The notes beneath the pieces were generated by a model, which saw nothing but the letters and a program-made list of their open reading frames with translations, was not told the origin of the DNA and did not search any database. Shown piece after piece: positions 15,845-24,500 of a stretch of DNA of 64,000 bases. The stretch comes from Sphingomonas oleivorans (lineage in GTDB: Bacteria > Pseudomonadota > Alphaproteobacteria > Sphingomonadales > Sphingomonadaceae): assembly GCF_003050615.1 (NCBI RefSeq), contig NZ_NWBU01000018.1, positions 167,494-231,493 on the forward strand, written 5' to 3'. A program made the translations under genes and the position numbers. Numbering within the stretch: position 1 is the stretch's first letter; every line of letters begins with the position of its first letter.

Positions 15845-18067
15845 ATGAGTAGCATTCTCTGCCAGTGGAAGTTCGATGAGGGCGAGGGCGATTTCGCAAT
15901 CGAGAGAATTTCCGGCGAGAGGATTGCCATCGAATATGTATTCAACCGGGCTCGATTTAAGCCTTCCTCCAGCCCGATCTGGAAGAAGGGCATTTCCGGC
16001 ACGGCGCTGTTGTTCGACGGTTATTCCACCTTTTTGCGCGGTCCCAAGGCAAGGCTCAGCCTTGGAAGCAGCTTCACCGTCGAGGCCTGGGTGGCGCCGA
16101 GAGCGCTGGAACATGGATTTGGCGGCAAGCTCTCGGCGATCGTCAACCAATATGATCCGAGCGCCAATGCCGGTTTCATCCTTGGCATCGGCCGTCATGG
16201 CCATTGGGCGTTGCGCTTCGGCGATGGCTGCCGCTTTCTTGAACTGTGGGACGGCGATCATCCGCTGCCCCGCGAACAATGGTCGCATGTTGCGGCAAGG
16301 GTCGATGCGGATGCCGGCAGGGCAGGGCTCTATTTCAATGGGCTTTGCATTTCTGAGATCGGCATTCCCGCTGATTTTCAGTTCATGCCGGCTGATGCCG
16401 ATATGCTGATCGGGCGGACGGCCGATAATGAGCAGCTGCTCGGCATCTTCAACATGAACATGTTCAACGGACTGATGGACATGGTCGCCATTCATGGTGA
16501 AGCGCTGCCGGCGGAGGAAATTCGGCAGAATTTCCGGAACGTGCTGCAAGATTATGGCGGCAGCATTCCTCTAATAGAGGCCAGCGATATTCGCCTCGAT
16601 CCGGCCTTATATGAGGGCGATCCCTATCGCCCCCGCTTTCATGCGATCGTGCCGGGCCATTGGATGAACGAGCCGCACGCGCCTTTCTATTTCAACGGCA
16701 AATATCATCTATTCTGCCAGCATAACCCCTTTGGCCCTTTTTTCTATGAATTGCGCTGGGGCCACTGGGTTAGCGACGATCTGGTGAACTGGCGCTTCCT
16801 GGGCGAGGCAATTACGCAGGATGCAAGGATTGCGCCGGATGGCGTCTGGTCGGGTAGCGCTTCCTATGACGAAAATGGCGTGCCCGTGCTGTTCTTTACC
16901 GCCGCCAACAAAGCCAGATGTCCCGATCAGGCGATAGCCATGGCGCGACCGGAAAATGCCGATGATCCGCTGCTCGAGCGCTGGATCAAACATCCGAACC
17001 TGCTACTCGAACAAGATCCCGCGCTCGGGCTATCCGCCGATTTTCGCGATCCCTTTGTCTGGCATGATACGGAATCCGCCCTCTGGTACATGCTGGTGGG
17101 ATCCAGCCGGGGAGGGGAGATCGGCTGCGCGCAAATCTATGCCTCCGATAATCTCGCCGATTGGCGGCACCTCGGCGATTTCTATCGATATGATGACAAG
17201 AAATATCCTTATATCGGTCCCATCTGGGAACTGCCTGTCTTTCTTCCTATCGGCCACTATCCCAATGCCGAGCAGCGATATATTTTCCTCATCAGCCCGG
17301 TCGGGAAGGGCGCCGATGTCGAAATATTCTATTGGCTCGGCAGGTTCGACAAGGAAAGACACCAGTTCGTAGCGGATTTCGATGAGCCGCGTCTCATAGA
17401 TTTTGGCGATTTCCATTTTACTGGTCCCAGCGGCATGATCGATCCCAGGACGGGCCGATTGCTGCTCTTCACCATCGCGCAGGGGGAGAGGTCGCCTCAG
17501 GATGAGCATGACGCCGGATGGGCGCATAATGCGGGGCTGCCCGTCGTCCTCAGCCTCGATGAGGCAGGCGGATTATTGGTCGACCCGATCGAGGAGCTGT
17601 CATCGCTGCGCGCCGGACAACTCATCGGCATGCGCGACCAGAATTGGGCCGCGGTCAATCAATCGCTCGCCATGGTCTCCAGCCGCATGCTGGAGATCAT
17701 CGTCGAGATCGAGCCGCTCAATTCCAAGGCCTTTGGCCTCAAGGTGGGCGTTTCGCGGGACGGAAACGAACAAACGCTGATCGGCTATGATACTGAAAAG
17801 AGCCGGATCTGGGTAGACAGGACACGCACCTGTCGCTCGAGAGATTATGGAATCAACGGCGGCCCGCTCGACCTGAAGGGCGATAATCTCAAACTGCATG
17901 TCTTTATCGATCATTCGATGCTCGAAATCTACGCCAACAGCCGTCAGAGCATTACAACAAGGATCTATTCCGAGGCGGATGACGCCTGTGGCGTGGAAAT
18001 CTGGTGCGACGGAGACGTTAAGATCAAGAATATCGAAATATGGAAAGTAAAAGCGATTGATGTCTGA
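15845..18067 (+). CDS. GH32-family protein with LamG-like N-domain and atypical nucleophile motif
   Basis: About 740 residues with no signal peptide. Residues about 5-215 form a LamG/concanavalin-like domain (GTALLFDGYSTFLRGP, FTVEAWVAPRALE, WSHVAARVDADAGRAGLYFNG). A five-bladed GH32 module follows: GHWMNEPHAPFYFNGKYHLF, FRDPFVWHD, and WELP as the acid/base Glu block, then a C-terminal beta-sandwich (FIDHSMLEIYANSRQSITTR). The usual WMNDPNG nucleophile Asp is Glu here, and Asn-Gly is replaced by His-Ala. The Asp of RDP and the Glu of the acid/base motif are kept. GTG 15842 or ATG 15845 follows GGAG; a GTG at 15800 is less likely. Family: beta-fructosidases. Its real reaction is uncertain because of the changed motif. 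Confidence 0.85.
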   Translation: MSSILCQWKFDEGEGDFAIERISGERIAIEYVFNRARFKPSSSPIWKKGISGTALLFDGYSTFLRGPKARLSLGSSFTVEAWVAPRALEHGFGGKLSAIVNQYDPSANAGFILGIGRHGHWALRFGDGCRFLELWDGDHPLPREQWSHVAARVDADAGRAGLYFNGLCISEIGIPADFQFMPADADMLIGRTADNEQLLGIFNMNMFNGLMDMVAIHGEALPAEEIRQNFRNVLQDYGGSIPLIEASDIRLDPALYEGDPYRPRFHAIVPGHWMNEPHAPFYFNGKYHLFCQHNPFGPFFYELRWGHWVSDDLVNWRFLGEAITQDARIAPDGVWSGSASYDENGVPVLFFTAANKARCPDQAIAMARPENADDPLLERWIKHPNLLLEQDPALGLSADFRDPFVWHDTESALWYMLVGSSRGGEIGCAQIYASDNLADWRHLGDFYRYDDKKYPYIGPIWELPVFLPIGHYPNAEQRYIFLISPVGKGADVEIFYWLGRFDKERHQFVADFDEPRLIDFGDFHFTGPSGMIDPRTGRLLLFTIAQGERSPQDEHDAGWAHNAGLPVVLSLDEAGGLLVDPIEELSSLRAGQLIGMRDQNWAAVNQSLAMVSSRMLEIIVEIEPLNSKAFGLKVGVSRDGNEQTLIGYDTEKSRIWVDRTRTCRSRDYGINGGPLDLKGDNLKLHVFIDHSMLEIYANSRQSITTRIYSEADDACGVEIWCDGDVKIKNIEIWKVKAIDV

Positions 18068-18121
18068 CATGAAGTCATCCGATCCAGGCAGCCACTGAAC
18101 CTCTGGCAAAGGCGATATTGG

Positions 18122-18140
18122 GATGTGGTTTATCCACATC
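18122..18140. promoter_or_regulatory. Inverted repeat upstream of second GH32 gene
   Basis: GATGTGG, five bases (TTTAT), CCACATC: a perfect 7+5+7 inverted repeat in the 264-base gap between the two GH32 genes. It could be an operator for a separate promoter of the second enzyme, but it does not resemble the LacI-type sites elsewhere in the locus. Confidence 0.35.
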
Positions 18141-18331
18141 AGCATGAAACACACTGCTTCTTTCTGACTGCATGGATTGAGTACGCAGTCATGTCGAAAA
18201 ATGCCCAAGGATGGACATATTGCAATGGGCAACCCGCTGTGGAGCGATCGATAGGATTTAAATTATCCGGCGCTGGAGGCAATGCGTGCTTGCCAATTCC
18301 CGTCAAGGCCCGGTGAGATCAAGGAGTGATC

Positions 18332-19825
18332 ATGACTGAGAAGATCGTGGCCTTATATGGTGAAACGCATCGCCCTCAGATCCATTTTTCGCCAGCGGAA
18401 AATTGGATAAATGACCCGACGGGCCTGGTTCATTATAATGGCCGCTACCATCTTTTTTATCAGCATAATCCTTCGGACAAGATTTGGGGGAATATGCATT
18501 GGGGCCATGCCGTCAGCACGGATCTGATCCACTGGGAACATCGGCCGGTGGCGCTGCGGGCAAGTCCCGAGGGCTTGGGTTATATCTTTTCGGGAAGCGC
18601 GGTGGTGGACTGGAACAACAGCAGCGGATTCCAGACGGGCGACCATCCACCGATCGTGGCGATATTCACGCATAGCTCCAGGGATAATCATCAGGTGCAA
18701 AGCCTGGCATATAGCCTCAATGGCGGAGATGTCTGGCAGATGTATCGGGGCAATCCGGTACTCGACAATCCCGGAATCGCCGATTTTCGGGATCCCAAGG
18801 TCATTTGGGATAAAGCGCGCAATCAGTGGGTCATGGTGCTGGCGGCCCATGACATGATCAAATTCTATCGTTCGGATAATCTGATCAACTGGGAATATTG
18901 TTCCGATTTCGGTCAGGATGTCGGCTCGCATGGAGGCGTATGGGAGTGCCCCGACCTATTCCCGCTGGATTTGCCTGATGCCGGCGGGCAAAAATGGATA
19001 TTGATCGTCAGCCTGAATCCGGGCGCCCCCAATGGCGGGTCGGGGACGCAATATTTTATCGGCGACTTTGACGGCCGTTCTTTTCATTGTGATCTCCCGG
19101 AAACATTATGGATGGACTATGGCCCGGACAATTATGCCGGCGTCACCTGGAGCGATGTTCCGGAGCAGGATGGCCGCCGCATTCTCATCGGCTGGATGAA
19201 CAATTGGCAGTATGCCAATGCGCTGCCGACCTCTCCCTGGCGGGGCGCCATGACGTTGCCGCGCGAATTGCGGCTGATCAGAACAGATGCGGGACTGCGA
19301 TTAAGCTGTGCGCCGCTGGCCGAGCTGGCGACCTTACGAAGAGGAAATCCGATCACGCATCGGAATGTGCTTATCGACGAAGCATATGATCTGGGCAATG
19401 GCGCAGCTCTTGGGGAGTTGCTGGATATCAGCCTCCAGATGGACTGGCCTCAGCAGGAAGCCCATGATTGGTCTATGCATTTCCTTAATGGAGACGACGA
19501 AGAGTTGACCCTCAATTTTGATATGCGATCAGGGCAGTTGTGCGTTGATCGAACCAAAGCGAGTTTTCGTATCGGCGATGTCGCGAGTTTCAGCAGTGAA
19601 ATCATTGCGCCGATAGAAATAGGTGGAGAAACATCTATCGGGCTCAGAATGATAAAAGACACCTCTTCCCTGGAAATATATCTCGAAGATGGAAGGGGCC
19701 TTCTGACGCTCAACTATTTCGTAGAAAGCCGCCTGGACCGGCTGGAAATGCGTTCGGGTCGGGATGGTCATCCTATCAAGCTGAAAGCCGCATCCATCAA
19801 TGCGCTTACGGGCATCTGGGATTGA
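18332..19825 (+). CDS. GH32 exo-beta-fructosidase / sucrose hydrolase (cytoplasmic)
   Basis: A 497-residue canonical GH32 enzyme that hydrolyses terminal fructose from sucrose or fructans. All three motifs are intact: nucleophile Asp in NWINDPTGLVHYNGRYHLFY, the transition-state Asp in FRDPK, and acid/base Glu in WECPDLFPL. The C-terminal beta-sandwich follows (LEIYLEDGRGLLTLNYF). It resembles SacC-type levanases and invertases, but the protein starts directly with the catalytic domain and has no signal peptide, so it should act inside the cell on sugar imported by the CscB-like permease. AAGGAG five bases before ATG 18332 fixes the start. No fructokinase gene is present in the window, so fructose phosphorylation must be encoded elsewhere. 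Confidence 0.92.
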   Translation: MTEKIVALYGETHRPQIHFSPAENWINDPTGLVHYNGRYHLFYQHNPSDKIWGNMHWGHAVSTDLIHWEHRPVALRASPEGLGYIFSGSAVVDWNNSSGFQTGDHPPIVAIFTHSSRDNHQVQSLAYSLNGGDVWQMYRGNPVLDNPGIADFRDPKVIWDKARNQWVMVLAAHDMIKFYRSDNLINWEYCSDFGQDVGSHGGVWECPDLFPLDLPDAGGQKWILIVSLNPGAPNGGSGTQYFIGDFDGRSFHCDLPETLWMDYGPDNYAGVTWSDVPEQDGRRILIGWMNNWQYANALPTSPWRGAMTLPRELRLIRTDAGLRLSCAPLAELATLRRGNPITHRNVLIDEAYDLGNGAALGELLDISLQMDWPQQEAHDWSMHFLNGDDEELTLNFDMRSGQLCVDRTKASFRIGDVASFSSEIIAPIEIGGETSIGLRMIKDTSSLEIYLEDGRGLLTLNYFVESRLDRLEMRSGRDGHPIKLKAASINALTGIWD

Positions 19826-19906
19826 CCGCTCGCTGGTAGAATTGAGGCGTTCGAGCCAATCTGAACTCCCGGCCGCTGGCAGCCGCTCGGTTGGACGGGA
19901 TGGCGC

Positions 19907-20146
19907 CTATGGCCGGCGCCTGCGCCGCATCAGCTTCACGCCCCCGACGACCAACGCGACAGCGACCCCGACCGCGCCTCCGACATAGACGGCTACCCAC
20001 GCTATGGCGGTCAACAATATCTCCGCAAAACGGATGAGGTTGAGCGTAAGGTGGATCAGGGCATCACCGGCATTGGCCAGATGTTGGTAGGCGGCTCCCG
20101 ATCGCTCGACAAGCTTGCGGGCCTCATGACAGCGCGTTTGGAGCAC
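19907..20146 (-). CDS. Possible small membrane protein
   Basis: A 79-codon frame with a GTG start. The N-terminal half is amphipathic; the second half (FAEILLTAIAWVAVYVGGAV, then GVAVALVVGGVKLMRRRRRP) reads as one or two transmembrane segments with a positively charged tail. No clear ribosome-binding site or homologue is recognised. It occupies the otherwise empty gap 19826-20262 between the GH32 gene and the small gene at 20263, and may be a chance hydrophobic frame. Confidence 0.3.
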   Translation of the reverse strand: MLQTRCHEARKLVERSGAAYQHLANAGDALIHLTLNLIRFAEILLTAIAWVAVYVGGAVGVAVALVVGGVKLMRRRRRP

Positions 20147-20262
20147 GCCATGGAGGGTTCTCGCAGAGCGAATGGCGTCATTCGCTTAGGCCGTGAACCC
20201 ATAAATGCGTTGGGAGTGCGGAGTGATTGCGTTCTCCGCTGTTGAGTTGCAGGAAAGAGGGG

Positions 20263-20517
20263 ATGGTTGAGATCGTTCGCCTTGATGCTGGTGCTGAGCG
20301 CCCCTTGCTGGCCGATGATCAGCCATGGCTCTACGTCGAACAGTCAGACGAGGGGCTGTTTTACGGCAGCGGTGGCTCTTGGAAGGCATCGGGCGAGTGG
20401 GTCGGCTATGGATCGCTTTCCGAGAACGATGTCGATCTTGATTGCGCGGTAAAGGCGGCCTGCGAGTGGGCAGATCGCTATAATGTTCCGACCATCTGGG
20501 TCTTTGCGTCGAAATAG
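20263..20517 (+). CDS. Small conserved-looking hypothetical protein, 3' end altered by IS
   Basis: An 84-residue acidic soluble protein (starts MVEIVRLDAGAERPLLADDQ, ends TIWVFASK) with a strong purine-rich site (AGGAAAGAGGGG) before the ATG. No family is recognised; the pattern of Trp/Tyr/Gly residues (PWLYVEQSDEGLFYGSGGSW) suggests a compact beta protein. Its TAG stop codon coincides with the first base of the insertion sequence that follows, so the last bases of the stop come from the element. The original protein may have been longer. Confidence 0.6.
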   Translation: MVEIVRLDAGAERPLLADDQPWLYVEQSDEGLFYGSGGSWKASGEWVGYGSLSENDVDLDCAVKAACEWADRYNVPTIWVFASK

Positions 20518-21321
20518 CTTTGGCCATCGGGCGAGATGTGATTCAGCCCCGGCATGAGCCGATATGACCTGACTGACTTCGAGTGGCGCGCGATCGAGCC
20601 GCTCTTGCCCAACAAGCCGCGAGGCGTGTCTCGCGTCGATGATCGCCGGGTGCTGAACGGGATCTTCTGGGTGCTACGATCGGGTGCGCCGTGGCGCGAC
20701 CTACCTGAGCGCTATGGGCCGCGAACCACCTGTTACAACCGCTTCGTGCGATGGCGGAAGGCCGGTGTCTGGGATCGGATGATGGACGCGATCACCGCCG
20801 CACATGACGGCGACATCCAGATGATCGACAGCACTTCCGTTCGCGCCCACCAGCAGCAAAAAGGGGGATCGAGATCATTGTCTCGGTCGCTCCCGAGGGG
20901 GCCTCACGACCAAAATCCACGCGGTCGTCGATGCGCAAGGGCTCCCGATCCGGCTCGGCCTGACAGCGGGACAGGCGCACGACGGGCAGATCGCCGATAA
21001 GCTGCTCGATCAACTCGGGCCGCATACCATCGTGCTGGCAGACAAGGCCTACGATGCCGACCGCATCCGTGAGCTGATCGAAGACCAAGGCGCCACGCCC
21101 AACATCCCGGCAAAATCCAATCGGAAATGGAAACCCTGCTTCAGCAGGCGGCTCTACCGCGAACGCAACCTGATCGAGCGGCTCTTCTCCAAACTGAAGC
21201 ACTTCCGCCGCGTCGCCACCCGCTATGACAAACTCGCCGCCAACTTCCTTGCCATGGTCCAACTCGCCTCAATGCGACTCTGGCTCCGCGCTTATGAGTC
21301 TACGACCTAGTCGGCCAGAGC
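20517..21321 (+). mobile_element. IS5-family (IS427-like) insertion sequence
   Basis: About 805 bp. The left end GCTTTGGCCATC (20517-20528) and the complement of the right end, GCTCTGGCCGAC (21321-21310), match at 9 of 12 positions, giving short imperfect terminal repeats. Between them is a two-frame DDE transposase. Size and organisation fit the IS427 group of the IS5 family. The boundaries are approximate. The element lies between the 84-aa gene and the adhesin operon, about 200 bases upstream of the adhesin start. Confidence 0.7.
20554..21310 (+). CDS. IS5-family transposase in two frames (orfA/orfB)
   Basis: Frame 1 (from ATG 20554) encodes MSRYDLTDFEWRAIEPLLP through MIDSTSVRAHQQQ, with the first catalytic Asp. 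The frame must then change near A5G5 (20858-20867). The second frame encodes DRDHCLGRSRGGLTTKIHAV, the second Asp in LADKAYDAD, and the Glu helix RNLIERLFSKLKHFRRVATR, ending at TAG 21308-21310. The required shift is +1 (or -2). Two-ORF organisation with a slippery homopolymer is normal in this group. A few residues usual at this point in relatives seem missing, so a simple indel that inactivated this copy is also possible. Confidence 0.75.
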
Positions 21322-21525
21322 CCAGCAATGGCCATAAATTCCAGAACCAAGGTGTTGCGGCAATGACGAAGACAGTTGTGCCCGCCTAACAGGTTTGTGG
21401 CCGTGTCCGACGGCAATCCATAATCGCCGAGCCCATCATAGCTGGCCCGCTGGTTGACACGTGTCGCCTCACTCCTAAGAGTGCCGTCCGGAATTAGTTG
21501 TGTTGTGGGGCGAAGTCGGGGCGGA

Positions 21526-24500
21526 ATGGCTAATATGCGGGGGGTGTCTGACGACAAAACGTCAGCAAAAGCGTCAGCTTGTCCAGAAGCTTTATCTGGA
21601 GATGATCAACTGAAGTTGGCCCGCTCGACACGACGAATCGGACGGGCTCAAACGATTTCCATTGCGCCTTCTCTCGGCCTGCCCCTGTTGTTGGCAGCCT
21701 GTGGAGGTGGAGGCGGTGGCGGGGCGCGGCCCGCTCCGTTGCCACCACCACCTCCTTCTCCGCCACCCACCCCGGAGGCAAGCGCAGATAGTGGCGCGGT
21801 TGCCGCCGGTGCGACGGCCGTAACTGGCAACGTGCTTGCCAATGACACGCCTGCCGCGGGTCAGAATGGCGCCCCTGCTGTGTCCGCGGTCGCAGTCCAG
21901 GGCGGTGCGGCGGGCGTGGTTGGTCAGGCGATCGTCACGGATTTCGGCACGCTGACGCTCAACAGCAATGGCAGCTACAGCTATGCCGCGCTTGACAATG
22001 TGGCAGTCAAGGCGCTCGCGGCCGGGCAGACCCACACCGACGTCTTCACTTACACCGTCACCAACGGCAGCGGATCGACGACAAGCACGCTCAACCTCAC
22101 GATCACGGGCGCCAACGACGCGCCGGTCGCGGTCGCCGATGCTGCTGCCATCACCGAGGACGCTGCGCCCAATAGCGTCGCGGGCAATGTGCTGTCCAAC
22201 GACAGCGATCCCGATGCCGGAACAGTTTTGGCCGTCGTCCAGGTCGGCGGCCAGGCCGCCAATGTCGGCCTGGCCCTTGCCGGCACCTATGGCAGTCTGA
22301 AACTGAATGCCGATGGCAGCTACACCTATACGCTCGACAATGCCGATCTCGATACGCAGCGCTTAGCCGCTGGCCAGAGTGCGACGGAAACGTTCAGTTA
22401 TCTGGTGAGCGATGGTACCGGCGGCACGGCTCAGGCAGCACTGACGGTTACGATCACGGGCGTCAACGACGCTCCGGTCGCGGTCGCCGATGCCGCCGCC
22501 ATCATTGAGGACGCTGCGCCCAATGCAGTCACGGGCAATGTGCTTGCCAATGACAGCGATGCCGACGCCGGAGCAGTTTTGGCCGTCGTTCAGGTCAGCG
22601 GTCAGGCCCTCACCGGCACCTATGGCAATCTGAAACTGAATGCCGATGGCAGCTACATCTACACGCTCGACAATGAAGATCCTGACACGGAGGCACTGTC
22701 CACTGGCCAGAGTGGCCAGGATGTGTTTTCCTATCAGATCAGCGATGGGGCTGGCGGTACTTCAACCGGACAGATCTCCGTCGTTGTGAACGGCCGCACC
22801 GCCGCCGTCGCAGCGGCAGATGATGTCATGACGATCGATGCGTCCACGGAATCCGGCGCGGCCCTGAATCTGTTTGCCAATGATGCCGGAACGGGCCTCC
22901 AGTTGTCGCTGCTTCAACTGCCGAACAGATCGGGGGTTGGCGGAGCGTTTCCGTGGACATTGTCGTCCGCCATCGGCACCTTGACCGTGGCCGCCGACGG
23001 AACCGCATCCTATCAGTTTGGCGGTGGGTGGGCGAATATCGGCGCCGGACAGTCCTACACGGATGTATTTTCATACACGGTGCGCGAGGCTTCGGGCCAA
23101 AGCGATTCCGCAACGCTTCGAGTGACAATTTCGCGGGCCGCGGAGCGGATCATCGGCGGGACCGCCGCTCCGGATCATCTGGTAGCGGAGGTGACGGACA
23201 CAGTCCTGAATGGCGGCGACGGCAATGACGTTCTCGTTGGCAGCTATGGCCAAGACGTTCTCAACGGAGGCGCCGGCAATGATCGGCTGTCGGGTTGGAT
23301 AAACGATCAGCTTGTCGGTGCCTACTCAGCAAACCGCGACCAATTCTTCGGCGGCGCCGGCGACGATGTCATTGTTGGTGGCGGTAGCGTTTTTGCAGAC
23401 ACGGCAATCTATGCAGGCAAGCGCGCCGACTACAGCGTGCAGGTCACCGGCAGCCAGATCATCGTGCGTGATCTCAACCTGGCGGATAGCGACGAGGGCA
23501 CCGATACGCTGACCGGCATCGAACTTCTTCAATTCTCGGATCAGATTGTCGCCCAGCCCAATCCGAGTTCCAACTATTTGACAGCCACACAGGGAATTCG
23601 CGACGCTGCTATCGATCTGTCCGGTTCTCAGACCTTCTCGATCGGTTCAGCAGATGGCGGTAGGATCTTCTATTTCGATCCGACAGCCGTGCAACTGCTG
23701 AGCTTTGCCGGCGATCCTGCTCCTTCCTGGCTGAGCTTCGACCTGGCGAGCCAGCGCCTGGCCGGCACCGTTCCGGCGGGATTCGAAGGGCTCGTAGATC
23801 TCCTCGTTCAACCCACAGTGTCGGGCACTACGCGCGAGTTCGATATCGCGCGCTTATATTTTTACACGCCGCGGCCCGGCGACACTGTAGGAACGTCCGG
23901 TTCCAATGAAATCTTCGCCGGGACCGGCGGTGACGACCGGGTCTTTCACATGGGCCGCGGCGACAGGGCGATCGCTTCGCCAGGGGCGGACGTCTATGAA
24001 GGAAGTCCGTCGGAGAATTCCTCCGGGGCTTGGCCGCTGCTTGATTATTCCGGCTCCGACGCCGCTATTTTCCTGGACCTGAATCTGGGCACGGCCCGCG
24101 GTGGCTATGCCGAGGGCGATGTCATTCTCAACATAGGTTCGATCATCGGCTCATCCTTTGCCGACACGATCATCGGCTCGGTGACGTCGGAGGTCATTGA
24201 TCCCGGTGCAGGAGATGATCATGTCGTGGTCGACCATAAGGCTGTGGATCCTAGCAGTTATGGATATATTCATGTCTGGGGAGGTCCAGGCGCCGACGTT
24301 ATCGAAGGGGTCAGGCTTGCCAGTGCAGAAGTCGACTATAGCCGTTCGGCCGCCGGCATATCGGTAACGATGGGCGTTCGCGCGAGCGGCGGCGATGCTG
24401 AAGGCGATTTGCTGATCAATATCGACAAGATCATTGGATCAAGGTTCGACGACGTCATTCGCCTGGACGCAGCGATTGGGACGAGCTTTTCCGGAGGATC

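Noticed and set aside
21300..21557. 85-codon minus-strand frame between the IS and the adhesin gene
   Set aside because: It runs across the IS end and the adhesin start, has no ribosome site and no family pattern.
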